From: Sophora flavescens
Taxonomy: Eukaryota > Streptophyta > Magnoliopsida > Fabales > Fabaceae
Assembly (NCBI GenBank): GCA_030762895.1
Contig: CM061063.1
Location: forward strand, 105,546,210-105,610,209
DNA: 64,000 bases
Direction: 5' to 3'
The notes beneath the pieces were generated by a model. It saw only the letters and a program-made list of their open reading frames with translations, searched no databases and had not been told where the DNA came from. Of the stretch, positions 46,501-57,673 are shown one piece after another (the stretch's first letter is position 1; the number at the start of each line of letters is the position of its first letter). The position numbers were made by a program, and so were the translations under genes.

Positions 46501-47332
46501 GAGATTTTTGAAGTTCTAGATCTAAGAATTTGAAATTTGTGAAAACTTTAAATAGAAAGAAAATTTGTGAAGGAAAAGGAAGGTATGATCATGAATCACA
46601 AGAATCTACCTTTAGAATTTGAAGAAATGATCAAAATCTACCACTTCCTTTGAAAATTTAAGATGAAGAACTTAGAGTATTTTGTGTGAAAGTGTAAGAA
46701 CATGAGCCAAAATGGAGGAAATGAAGTGAAAATGGCCTTTTAATGGGGTGATGACCGGGAGTTTTCCAGGGCAAAAGGGTAAAATGTTGTCATGGCACAC
46801 TTGAAGTTAAATTGAAGGATTAAGGGTATTATGGACATTACACACTTAAGTCATCATTACATGCATTTAATGCATGATGACTAACCCCTATGACTCACCC
46901 CCATGAGTCATCACAAATGACTCATTGTCCTCTTCCATCCGGCATTGGTTTTTATCTCTGCACATCCGTCGTCGATTTCCTTGATCCCCGATCGTCGAAT
47001 ATTCGCCCGAATAACATATAATAACCTATTTATTTTGAAAATTTTCAAAATAACCACTATGGTTGGAAATAAAATAAAAATCTAAACGGTTTCATTCTCG
47101 AGTCAAAATTAGGTTTTCTGCTCAGTAAAATCTTACTGTCAGTGAAAACGCAGATCGGGTTTCGTCTGAGTTTTAAACCTAAATTTTTACCATAAGCTTC
47201 TACCATAAGGTAGAGTTTAATCATGATTTTATTTTATTAAAAAAATTTCTAGATCTAATATAAAAATCACAAACAATTAAAATTCTACCGATAATTGAAA
47301 AACAGTAAAAACAGTAAAAATAGGGTATTACA
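43591..47332 (-). mobile_element. Solo LTR of a Tekay-like element, reversed
   Basis: On the - strand it begins TGTAATACCC (at 47332), continues through words shared with the other LTRs (TTTTCACTGACAGTAAGATT, TTTACTGAGCAGAAAACCTA, TTATTCGGGCGAA) and ends AGGTGTTACA (at 43591), 3742 bp. No gag or pol flanks it. The five-base flanks ATTGA and GTTGG agree at only three positions, so the target duplication is decayed or lost. The acidic ORF seen in other copies was not found. Confidence 0.82.
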
Positions 47333-47572
47333 GTTGGTCCACAAAGAAAGAGCATGCATGCTCCTTTTTTGCAAGGTGCATAGAAGACGATAGAACTGGA
47401 TCCTTCTAGCACCTAGCTTCGAGCAAGTCTTCCATGGACACAGACCTACCACGTCAAATTTAGGCATAGCCAGTTAAAAAACAACAACTCAACAATGTTA
47501 GGTCCCACAAAAAATTATTAATACTGCTTTCCTAAAAAATAGTTAAAGTTAAAACTCCATGTATTGTTTTTA

Positions 47573-48013
47573 GGCGGCTTCAACCGTGAGCGAGACGTGA
47601 GCATGTCGCTCACATGAGCGACTTAGTTACAGCCGTTAGATAGTGATATTCCACCGATACTACCATACACTATCAACACCTAAGTTTTAAGAAAAGGTTT
47701 AAGAAAAGGTGTTTTCTAAAAACTGTTAAGAAACACAATTCAACCCACCTTCTTGTGTTTCCTTGTGTCAACTTCAGTATTTCTTCCCTTAATTGCTCCG
47801 GTTCACGAGTTGTAGAGAGACGGTGAAATCTGCTTGGGTTTGAAGCTAGAGACGTGACGGTGAACACATGGATCATATCCGGGAACACATCAACAACTCC
47901 CTGCAAGGCGTGACAGTGATGAAGGCTCGTTGTGGTGGCACCATCGTGAAGGAGACCGACTGGGGTAGAGGAGCTGCGGAATGAGGGGCGATGTGGGAAG
48001 GATCGAGACTGAG

Positions 48014-48044
<31 letters not shown>

Positions 48045-48149
48045 TGCGGGCAGGTGTATGTTACTACGATGTAACACTTCTTAATCAATGATTATTTGTG
48101 GTTGCTCACAATGAGCGACACGAGAAGGTCGCTCACCGTAGAATTTCCT
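47573..48149. mobile_element. Non-autonomous MULE, 577 bp
   Basis: Perfect 9-bp duplications TTGTTTTTA flank it (47564-47572, 48150-48158), as made by Mutator-like transposases. The ends GGCGGCTTCAACCGTGAGCG and CGCTCACCGTAGAATTTCCT are inverted with an identical GTGAGCGA core, and a second inner TGTCGCTCA copy follows on each side. The interior (about 47750-48000) is less AT-rich than its surroundings and may be captured gene DNA, but no family is recognised. A (TA)n run lies at 48017-48044. Confidence 0.85.
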
Positions 48150-48158
48150 TTGTTTTTA

Positions 48159-48701
48159 AGTACTCCGAGCATTTAGACTGGCGAGTGGCGGCCACCATCC
48201 ACTGCAAAGAAACATAATCCATAGCCATCACTGAATCCCTTTTCGATACATACTTTGGTTGGTGGCACTCCAAATTGGATATTTGCCTCCATAACATTTC
48301 CGACAAAGACAGTGAACTAAAAGCTTAAAACTCAAAAACCAACCGTAAAATCTTCTCCATCGGTACAATGTTGACATGCTCAACCACCTTAGTTGCACAA
48401 TGGAATCTTAGGTCATCGACCGGGAATTTCCGGTGTGGACCAAGAATTCCGCTCTGATGAAGCTGCAAAGCATGGAGTAATGGATGATGACCTTGCTTCT
48501 GTACGAATATGACTTTGGTGCCGACAATGAATCTCAGTTTGAATTTGATTATTACCGTCGATGTTTCTTTCCAAAATTTAGAATCAATGTGGTAATATTA
48601 CGAAAGAATCTCTTTCTATTGGAGTGTATGGTGGTTGCCATTTAGTTGTTTGGAGTTGGAACGACAAAGGAGTACATGAACTTTTCACTTTCACTCTATG
48701 A
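48159..48701. other. Spacer, no gene called
   Basis: Some short stretches look coding in composition (48180-48560), but no frame is longer than a few dozen codons and nothing is recognised. It could be an old, broken gene fragment. Confidence 0.3.
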
Positions 48702-49424
48702 AGCACCGATACTCCAAAATGGATGCCGTATCCGTATCCGTATCCAATACTCTCCGATACTCCATCGATACGTGTCGAAAGAGTATCAAACACGTCTTTT
48801 TAAAAAAGAAAAAAAGAAAAATTCCCGATACTCCATCGACACGCTCCGATACTCCGTTGACACACTCCGATACTCCATTGACACACTCTGATACGTTCAA
48901 ATTGGGGCTCGAGTACATTTAAATGAAAGTGACTATTCACCTCTTAGCCATCGTGACTTCAGATTTGAGAGTTGGAACTTCAACTCCCACTCTTTCATTG
49001 CAACAAATGCAATTTAAGATCCAACTTCTAATACCTATGTATTTTCTTCACTTATATCATCTGATGTCTCTCTTTTATTGTATCTTCAAACTTTCACTTT
49101 GCTATGATTTTCTTTAAAGATTCGGCTCGTCTTTCTTCTTCAAAGGTTCCGCTAGATATTGAAATTTCAAATTGAAACCACCAACTAGGTATTGAAATTT
49201 GAAAGTTTCAAATTGAAACTTATCCAATGACTGGGACCTCTGGTTATTTGTACGCTACTATGCATCATTATTATTATATATATTATGTGAATTATATATA
49301 TATATATATATATATATTTAAATACGTATCCCAAACATATAATATTCTATATTTTTTAGTAAAAGACGTATTGACGTATCGAATACGTATCACATCCGAT
49401 ACTCGTATCGTATCTGTGCATGAT
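48702..49424. mobile_element. Candidate TIR element rich in CGATAC words
   Basis: The left end ATGAAGCACCGATAC is mirrored by GTATCTGTGCATGATAG at the right. Both sides are dense in GATAC/GTATC words (CCGTATCCGTATCCGTATCC left, CGTATCGAATACGTATC right). A 21-base tandem repeat fills 48828-48892 and a (TA)n tract lies at 49292-49318. Short open frames here are repeat-driven. No target duplication was found. Confidence 0.45.
48828..48892. repeat. 21-bp tandem repeat, three to four units
   Basis: The unit CCGATACTCCATTGACACACT repeats with variants CATCGACACGCT and CGTTGACACACT. It encodes in-frame heptad-like peptides by chance. Confidence 0.85.
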
Positions 49425-49668
49425 AGCTTTCACCGTATTTTAGGAAGCAAGTAGCAATACTTTTGTGTGGGACACGGTTTTGTTGAGCTGTTGTTTTGTA
49501 ACTGGTTGTGCCTAAATTTAAAGCGATAGGTCTGTGCTTATGGAAGACCAGCTCACTAGCACTTCCTCTCTTTGGCCTTTTTCTAGAAAAATGTTCAATC
49601 ACCAAATGTACACATTGATTTTTTTGGACTGTTAGACAGATGTAAATACTCCCATACTAACATTTTAA

Positions 49669-49928
49669 GGTGTCGTTTGGTATCTGAAATATTTGATTTT
49701 CAGGCAAACTATATTTTTGAGAATGTGATTCCCGGGAATAAAGTTTTCCCACCTTTATATATGGGAGTAGAGTTTTTCCAAATTTATAACTATCATTCAC
49801 TAATTTTATTTCTAAGAATATTTTATGTCCGGGAATAGATTTTTAAAACTTGAAACAAGTATGAGAAAACTTTATTTCTATATCAATATTCTCGAGAATA
49901 TTTTTTAAAATTTATATCAAACACTGCC
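49669..49928. mobile_element. PIF/Harbinger-like MITE, 260 bp
   Basis: Ends GGTGTCGTTTGGTAT and ATATCAAACACTGCC are inverted with few mismatches, with TAA on both sides (49666-49668, 49929-49931). The arms share AAACTTTATT and GAGAATAT words with the element at 27463-28276, so the two are probably one family. Confidence 0.72.
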
Positions 49929-50147
49929 TAATCGTTGACGAGGATCCAGAAGACTACGCCCAAACTTCCCTCCTCCTTCTGCCTTTCATTGGAACACTCA
50001 TATCAGATTTTGTCCCAAGGTCCCATCTTTCCCCAAATGAAAACCCATCTCACAATTTTTCCAATCTCTTTTTACTTTCTTTGATTACACTTACCATCAT
50101 AAAAGGAAACTGCAATTCAAGAAAGCTCATGAATTTTTTTTAGAGGT

Positions 50148-50709
50148 ATGCTAATTTGACACACAATTTTCGACATCATACGCAACACTACTATAGTAGC
50201 ATACTGTAGTGCTACTGTAGCAATATTTTTTTTTAATTTTAAATTTTGACATTTTTAAAAAAAATAAAAATTTTATTTCTAAAAAAACCCATTTACCAGA
50301 TAATGAACTGAATTCACCAGATATTTGTACATGATTCACCAGATATTTGCACATACTTGACCAAAAAATTTGCACATATTTAACCAAAAAATTTATTTCT
50401 CAAAAAAACTCATTCACCAGATAATGAATTGAATTCACCAGATATTTATACTGGATTCACCATATATTTGTACATACTTAATCAAAAAAATTATTTCTCA
50501 AAAAAACCCATTCACCAGATAATGAACTGAATTCACCAGATATTTATATCCGATTCACCAGATATTTATACATACTTCATAAAAAATTATTTATAAAAAA
50601 AATTAATTATTATTATTTTTTTAAAAAAAGACTAGTTACACTACCGCACAGTACGACACATACGGTGTCGCCGTATATGATGTCCCCCAACCCGTGTCAA
50701 TTTAGCATT
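50148..50709. mobile_element. TIR element with internal tandem repeat
   Basis: ATGCTAATTTGACAC and GTGTCAATTTAGCAT are near-perfect inverted ends, followed inwards by GACATCATACG and ATATGATGTC. The middle is a three-unit tandem repeat (50263-50580) built on ATTCACCAGATATTT. No coding capacity and no clear target duplication; the superfamily is unassigned. Confidence 0.65.
50263..50580. repeat. Three ~100-130-bp tandem units
   Basis: Each unit begins TTATTTCTcAAAAAAACYCA and contains CACCAGATAATGAAYTGAA and two or three ATTCACCAGATATTT words. Confidence 0.85.
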
Positions 50710-52051
50710 TCGCATTTTTTTATCTATCTGAAAAAAATGAATATTTTCAATTTCTCTCTTTCTCATGATTTTGATCCCATTATTTTCTGAATCGTAGATT
50801 CTCATTCTGCTCATAACCAAAGAAAAGTAAATTCACTTGACACCTTAGTCCTTCAATATGATGTACCCGAAAACCAAAGCCGAGTAAATTTATTTGGGTA
50901 TTTTTTGTTGTTGGTCTCCAACCCGAACCGAGATGACCAACCCGAACCCCTTTGGTACAAACTTTTAAAAAAAAAAATTAGGATCTGCTTGAGTGCTTCA
51001 GTGCAGTTCTCCTTCTCATCTCTCTTCACGCAACCATATCAGTGTCGCCGCTGCATCCTCCACGCCTCTTCCTCCGTCGCACAACCTTGCCTGCACGCGT
51101 CCTGCTCCTGCGCACAAATACTATGTTTAGACTCACCATAATAATTTCCATATGACAACGTTTTCTTTTGAAGAAAAAAATTGTTATCTTTTTCTTAATT
51201 TCTTAAATACTTTAAAAATAATAAAATAAAATAAAAACAAGATTGGGTTATTTTGTTACTGATTAAAAAAAAAAAGTGATTTCAAAATTCAATAATTTAA
51301 AGAATATCTTTTAAAGATTTTAAAGAAAATCAGAAGCTGTTTATGTTTGTTTACAATCATAAATTTTTTTATAAAAAAAAGTAATTAGTGATTTAAACTA
51401 TTTTTATTTCTACAAGAACTAATGAAAGTAATTTTTCATTTTAGTCATAAGTGATTTTGACATTCAATAATTTAGATATTATTTTTTAGAGATTTTAAAG
51501 AAAAGTAGAAACTATTTTATATTTATTTATAATTATAAAAATAATTTTTTTAAGGTACTTAGAACATGTCTGGGAATCAATATTTCAGCTGTTTTATATT
51601 CTTTTAAGCTGTTTTGTAAACATCTATTATGTTTGGCAATCAGATTATTTTTTAAAAAAAGCTTTTTCTTTGGTTAAAACTTAAAAGTTGTTTTAGAAAC
51701 ATCTAGGATAAAGAACTGTTAGCTTTTTTTTCCCTTCCGATTATTGGATCCTGTAGCTCTTCACTTTTTGACAAATCATGCATTGTGTACCGTACTGTCA
51801 CCAAACTACCAAACGGTACAAGCTTGAAACATTGATTAAAATGCTCTGATAAAAAATACTGACCAACTTGACAAATAATAAAAAATAAAATTTATCAAAA
51901 ATTAATGATTATAATAATAACAATAATAATAATAAAATATATAATTATGCTAGAAAGTTTATGATTGATAATAAAAAGTGATTAAAATGAGTAAAAAATA
52001 TATTAGCAAGAAATAATTTATTTATTTTAAAAAAAAAGACATTATTCAAAT
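50710..52051. other. AT-rich spacer, no gene seen
   Basis: A 78-codon frame at 50905-51141 has no recognised family. The rest is very A/T-rich with several MITE-like fragments (for example around 51560-51660) whose ends could not be paired. Confidence 0.35.
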
Positions 52052-52514
52052 TAGGAGTGTAATGGGTCGGTTTCGTTCGGTTTTGTATGGAAAAAATGCG
52101 AACCAATCAAAAATGATTTCGTTCGGTTTCAAGAATTTTTTCTATCAAACCAAACCAATCAAAAATGGGTTTGTTCGGTTTGGACTCGAAGATTATTAAA
52201 TTTCAAAATATATATAAATATCAAATATATCAAATATATAGAAAAAGTAAATATAATACATATTTAACTATTAAAATATAGATAAATATTAATATATAAT
52301 TAAATAATAATAAATATTAGATATTAAAATATAGTAATTGGTTCGGTTCGGTTTTAGAATCCTTGAAATCGAGAACCAAACCAATTACCGTCGGGTTTGG
52401 TTTGGTTCGGATCGGATCGGATCAGACCCTAACACCAAAAAATTCGAACCAATTTTATTGGTTTGGTTGGATCTTCGGGTTCATCTGGTCATTGGTTCGG
52501 GTCTTACACTCCTA
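52052..52514. mobile_element. hAT-type MITE, 463 bp
   Basis: Ends TAGGAGTGTAA and TTACACTCCTA are perfect inverted repeats and the flanks ATTCAAAT (52044-52051, 52515-52522) are a perfect 8-bp duplication. GGTTCGGTTTGG words fill both subterminal regions, as in the MITE at 17725-18341, so the two belong to one family or sister families. Confidence 0.93.
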
Positions 52515-52522
52515 ATTCAAAT

Positions 52523-53208
52523 ATTTTCATATATTTTTTTCGTAATTTACTATGTAAAAGTGATTATTTTTGTACCACCCAAACGAAATAAATTATCTTA
52601 AAATCGTTTTTCAGCAAACATACCCAAACACAAACAGATTCTGATTATAATCGATTATCACAATAATCGATTATTCGGCATAGTTTTTTTTTTTTTTTCC
52701 AGCTTTCCTAAACAAACTCTTAGTTATAAAAATTGATTTTTTTCCCCCAAAAGCTAATGAAATTAGCTTTTCATTTTAACCCTAAAAATAAATTTGTTTT
52801 TCCCGCTTTTCATTATTTTTAAAAGCAAAAACAAACACAATTTTTTTTTAAAAAGGATTATTTAGTTAAAAAAATGCTTTTTTTTAACTAAATAAACAAT
52901 AACAAACGTGTGCATATATGCCTTGACAGGTAAGTGGTTATTAATGCTCTCAAATTAATTAATCACACACTCACCTGAAATCATCTTGAAAAATTGCGTT
53001 GTTTCCCACCTCGATTCTCAGATCGATTTCTCTATCCAACTTCTATCTTGGAACGAAGGATTCCAAATCTCTTCGTCATCTCCGATTCGGCTGTTTTTCC
53101 ATCAAGCACCGTCTTTGGGATCGAACCGTTGGTCCAGTACAACCACATCGCAGTCCATCAACCACACCATCAGCCCCCGACGTCGATGGCAAAACGGAGA
53201 ATAAAAGG
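52523..53208. other. Spacer and MULE target region
   Basis: After an A/T-rich part, 52980-53208 becomes gene-like in composition and is open in all three + frames, giving incompatible peptides. It may be the start of a host or captured gene whose sequence was split by the MULE at 53218, but nothing is recognised. Confidence 0.3.
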
Positions 53209-53217
53209 GGAAAGGAG

Positions 53218-53582
53218 GGAAGCGAATTCCCTGACGTTGAGGCGCGCAACGTCAGGTGACTTTGTGCATTATTAGCCGTCGGATCAATCCGACGGCTCAG
53301 AAATTGACACGTGTCTTAAATTTTTTTTTAAAACAAAGATGGAAAACGCTTCATTTTTCACCAGCGCTGGGCGCTCCATCACCAGCGCTGGGCACTGGCT
53401 TCTGGTTTCCACACTCGCAAGGCTAGCCAAGGTTCGCGGGGCGAATCTCCAAAGATGAAAAACGCTATTTTTTTTCACCAAGCTGGCGCTCCATCACCAA
53501 ATACTGGGGCGCTGGCTTCGGTTTCCACACTCGCGAGGCGAGCCAAGGTTCGCGGGCGAATCTCCAAAGATGAAAAAGTTTA
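53218..53582 (+). repeat. Left terminal inverted repeat of the MULE
   Basis: The outermost ~60 bases include two hairpins: CCTGACGTTG/CAACGTCAGG, and AGCCGTCGGAT/ATCCGACGGCT around a CA-type loop. Inside are CAGCGCTGG palindromes and two copies of a block running from GGTTTCCACACTCGC to GCGAATCTCCAAAGATGAAA. Confidence 0.88.
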
Positions 53583-54153
53583 AGAAACCCAGTAACCCCT
53601 CTTCCCAGAATGAGGCCGTAACGGCGAAACGGGAAGGAAGGAAGGGCGAACGCTGCCACAAAGACGGCCGGACGCCGCCATCGCCGCCGCTGCACCGCCG
53701 TCGTGCTCCATCGCCGCCGCTCCGGCCACCGTAAAAGGTAACACATTCTAAGTTAAAAAAGTAGCCCTTTTTGTGGTATTTCTTTGATTCTTTGTCTGAC
53801 TTTAACATTAACTAAAAACCCACATTGATTCCATCAACTTAGACTTAGTTTTCTGGTTTTGTTTATGTTAACGTGTTGGCCTTTGGTTCTCTGTTTTCAA
53901 CTGAATCAATGTTGTTGGCCTTTGGTTCTCTGTTTTCAACTGAATCAATGTTGTTGGTTTTGACCATCCATACAGTGCAGTGCATCTCTTTTCGAAGATG
54001 GATGTTTGTTAAGTGCATTATATAGCATATAGCATATTCAACATTGATGGCCTTTTCAAAGATGGCCTTTGCTTATTTGTTTCGCTGCTTATGTCCATGC
54101 TTTCACATTCCACAATGAACTCTATTTTCACTTGTTAGGTTCTATGATCAAAC

Positions 54154-55985
54154 ATGACAGCTTCAAATATTGATTGGAAGCCAAGGATTGGTATGGAATT
54201 TGATAATACTGAGGCAACTTTTGAATTTTGGCGTGCATATAGTGTACATGTTGGCTTTGGAGTTAGAAAACGTTACTCGAACAGAGAAAAAAAAGACGGT
54301 ATTATATCATCATGTAGGTTTACTTGTTGCAAGGAAGGAGTACGACAGAAAGACAAGAGAGATGCTTCTGTTAAAAAACACAGGCCTGAGACTAGAACTG
54401 ATTGAAAGCAAATGTTTCACTTGTATTAAGGAATGGGAAGTTTGTCATCCATGAATTTATAGAGGACCATAACCACCCTCTACAACCTCCAGAGACAACA
54501 CACATGCTTGCGTCCCACAGGAAGATAACTGAAGTGCAAGCATATGAGATTGATATGGCTGCAGACTCTGGGTTAAGGGAAAAGTCAACATTTCAACTTA
54601 TGAGCACACATGCAGGACATAGAGCCAATCTTGGATATACACGGGTGGATGTAAGAAATTACCTCATGGCAAGAAGGCAAAGAAGTATGGTGTATGGCGA
54701 GGCTGGATGTCTTTTGCAATATTTTCAGCGGCAATTATTAGAGAATCCGTCATTCTTTCATGCATACCAGATGGATATGGAAGAACAAATCACAAATGTA
54801 TTTTGGTGTGATGCAAAAATGGTGTTGGATTATGGGTATTTTGGTGACGTTGTCTCATTGGATACTACTTATTGTACCAACCGTGCTAATAGACCACTTG
54901 CTCTGGTTTCTGGTTTCAATCACTATAGGGGTTCGGTTATTTTTGGTGCAGCGTTATTGTATGATGAAACAGTTGAATCATTTAAATGGTTGTTCGAGAC
55001 ATTCTTACAAGCACACAACAACAAAAAACCTCGTACTATCTTTACTGACCAAGATCGGGCAATGGCCAAGGCACTTGATGAAGTGATGCCTGAGACTCGC
55101 CATGGTTTATGCACCTGGCACTTGTCGCAGAATGGAATTAAACATCTTGGAAACTTGATGAAGGGCGGAAGTTATTTTTTAAGAGATTTCAAGAAATGCA
55201 TGTATGACTTTGACACCGTGACTGATTTTGAGACGGCTTGGACCAAGATGATCAACGAGTATAATGTTCATGAAAATAACTGGATTAAATCAGTTTATGC
55301 TATAAAAGAAAAATGGGCTTCGTGTTACATGAAAGAAGCATTCACACTTGGGATGCGAAGCACACAACTTAGTGAAAGCCTGAATTCTCACTTTAAGTCT
55401 TGTATGAGACCGAATGTGGATATTATCCAATTCTTCAAACACTTTGAACGGGTTGTTGAGGAGAAGAGAGGCAACGAGTTGACTTGTGAGTATGCATCCT
55501 TACATAAGCTTGCAATGTTAAGATATGAGTTGTCACCAATACTAATACAAATGGGAAAAGTGTACACACACACTGTATTTGATTTGTTCCAGAATGAGTT
55601 TAAGTTGTTCTTAGCTTCATGCATATCAGAGAGAAATGAGTCTCACTCTTTATGCCAGTATGTCATCAATATGGTCAACCATGAAGGATCCTGGAGAGTA
55701 TCATATGATCGTGCTACAACCTCAATATCTTGTAGTTGTAGAAAGTTTGAGACATTTGGCATACTTTGTTCACATGCACTGAAAGTGTTTGAAGCACATG
55801 ATGTTAAGGTCATTCCCGAGAAGTATATTTTAAGAAGGTGGACTAGAGAAGCCCGTTGCGGCGTTGTGCAAGATGTGAATGGAAAGGATGTTGAAGGAGA
55901 TCCAAAATTAGCTAGCACACGGAGATTTAGACAGCTTGTCTCTAAGTTCATTAGACGGGCGGTAGAGGTGTCGACCTATGAATAA
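54154..55985 (+). pseudogene. FAR1/FHY3-like MULE transposase, one frameshift
   Basis: Two overlapping frames (54154-54405 and 54402-55985) form one protein of about 610 residues. The first holds the FAR1 DNA-binding domain (GMEFDNTEATFEFWRAY, GFGVRKRYSNREKKDG). At about 54405, GATTGAAAGCA lacks one C compared with the expected TGC codon of the conserved zinc-binding motif, which shifts the frame just before DHNHPL. The second frame has the MULE catalytic domain, with Asp in SLDTTY (54861), Asp in FTDQD (55046) and Glu in SESLNSHFK, and a SWIM zinc finger CSCRKFETFGILCSHALKVF near 55728-55790. Mobilisation of the element is the likely role. Domesticated FAR1/FHY3 factors share this fold, but the TIRs and target duplication show this copy is a transposon gene. 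Confidence 0.93.
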
Positions 55986-56238
55986 TACCACAAGCATGTA
56001 GATAACAATGTAGATGTCATGTGTAAGCAAATAATGGAACTTCGCTACAAGCCGGAAACAATGATAGTCCTAACAATGATAACCCCCATCTGTGATTAAT
56101 GATGTTATGCAACCGAAGGGATTCAAGCATAGACCTGGCATACAGAGACATAAGACGAGAAGGGTTGGGTTGAGTGTCAAAACAAAGAGGAGAAAAGGAC
56201 CTCCACCAAGAGGACAACCACGTGGTCAACCATCTCGA
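55986..56238 (+). pseudogene. Decayed C-terminal tail of the transposase
   Basis: After TAA at 55983, coding-like pieces continue in shifting frames: MCKQIMELRYK, then NNDSPNNDNPHL, then NDVMQPKGFKHRPGIQRHK and a basic, proline-rich end KTKRRKGPPPRGQPRGQPS. The order fits the basic C-terminus of FAR1-type proteins. One nonsense change and two frame changes would explain it. Confidence 0.5.
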
Positions 56239-56865
56239 GTATATTCCTCAATGAGTATCACTTGTATTAACTACTTGTACTATCATTTGTTTTAACTTTA
56301 CATAGTTATTTTAGGATAAAGAATTAAGAAATCATCAGCATTGTGAAGTATCTTGTTCGGCACCTCCAAGTTATGAGTCTACTCAAAGACAAGATGATCA
56401 ATTTAGTTTCACGGCATTTTTGATGGTAATGTCATCTATCTATTTGAAAAAAGTGTTATCCTTGCTTTTTTGATAGTGAGATGTTGATTAGTTTGTGTTT
56501 TTATGTGTAGGCACCTCTTGATGAAACGAACACCACACCATTAGATATCATGTCTTCAATCCCTGATCTACATTGAAAGAATTGAAGCATTGAAGCATTG
56601 ATCGCATTAGATATCATTTTTTGGAACTTTATTTTTTGGTGTTGATATCTTGATGTATTTTTTGATGGTGATATCTTAGTCCATTTTTTGATATTGATAT
56701 CATCACATATTACAACATTTTTGGTGTATTGATACAATTGAAGTTGTTACTCATTATATCATCACATATTACAGTATTGATATCATCACATACTTATTTT
56801 GCGATTAAATATCTTTGTTATAGTCAACATGGGCAGCTTGCAAGAAGTAATAGATAAGTCACAGT

Positions 56866-57401
56866 GGAGATTCGCCCCGCGAACCTTGGCTTGCCTCGCG
56901 AGTGTGGAAACCAGAAGCCAGCGCCCAGCGCTGGTGATGGAGCGCCCAGCGCTGGTGAAGGGGCGCCCAACGCAGGAAGGGGCGCCCAGCGCCAATGAGT
57001 CAGAAGAGAGCAGTGTTTTGGGCGCCCAGCGCAGGCCAGGGGCGCCCAGTTAAACTTTTTCATCTTTGGAGATTCGCCGCAGAACCTTGGCTCGCCTCGC
57101 GAGTGTGGAAACTGGGAGCAGGCCGCCAGCGCCCAGCGCTGGTGAAAAAAATAGCGTTTTTCATCTTTGGAGATTCGCCCCGCGAACCTTGGCTAGCCTC
57201 GCGAGTGTGGAAACCAGAAGCCAGCGCCCAGCGCTTGTGATGGAGCGCCCAGCGCTCGTGAAAAATGAAGCGTTTTCCATCTTTGTTTAAAAAAAAAATA
57301 AAGAAAATAAAGACAAGTGTCAATTTCTGAGCAAATCCGACGGCTAATAATGCACAAAGTCACCTGACGTTGCGCGCCGCAACGTCAGGGAATTCGCTTC
57401 C
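56866..57401 (-). repeat. Right terminal inverted repeat of the MULE
   Basis: It mirrors the left end but is longer, because the block with GATTCGCC..GCGAACCTTGGC.. CTCGCGAGTGTGGAAACC is present three times (about 56870, 57070 and 57170) and GGCGCCCAGCGC words recur at least six times between 56938 and 57255. The outer hairpin CCTGACGTTGCG/CGCAACGTCAGG is intact. Confidence 0.88.
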
Positions 57402-57673
57402 GGAAAGGAGGGGACGGGAGCAGAGAAAGAGAGACGAGAAGCTGATAGAGAAAGGAAAAAAGCATATGTGAAAGGATATGAGAGACCTGACAGACTTATG
57501 ATAGCTTGGCTCGAGGAAGAGAAAGTGATCATATGGGTAAAAAACAATAAAACCCATAAATTCTATAAAGTAAATAAGAAAATAATGTAAAATAAGTTCC
57601 TCAACGGAATAGTGACACGTGTTCAATTATTGTAGATCTACGGTTAACGTGGGACATCCACAAGTGTACGGTT

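Larger units (their letters stand above)
53218..57401 (+). mobile_element. FAR1-type Mutator-like element (MULE), 4184 bp
   Basis: Perfect 9-bp target duplications GGAAAGGAG flank it (53209-53217, 57402-57410). The ends GGAAGCGAATTCCCTGACGT and its complement are identical, and long inverted terminal regions continue inwards through TGACTTTGTGCATTATTAGC, CAAAGATGGAAAACGC and GCTTCTGGTTTCCACACTCGC. It carries its own FAR1-like transposase (54154-55985) with one frameshift. TIR, transposase type and duplication length all agree on a formerly autonomous Mutator-like element. The identical ends and duplications suggest fairly recent insertion. Confidence 0.93.

Noticed and set aside
47673..48088. 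134- and 71-codon - strand frames
   Set aside because: They read through a (TA)n tract inside a non-autonomous MULE; no family recognised.
53284..53808. Overlapping - strand frames of 65-104 codons
   Set aside because: They cover the MULE terminal repeat and its repeated blocks, and the same peptides recur at the other terminus (57060-57323).
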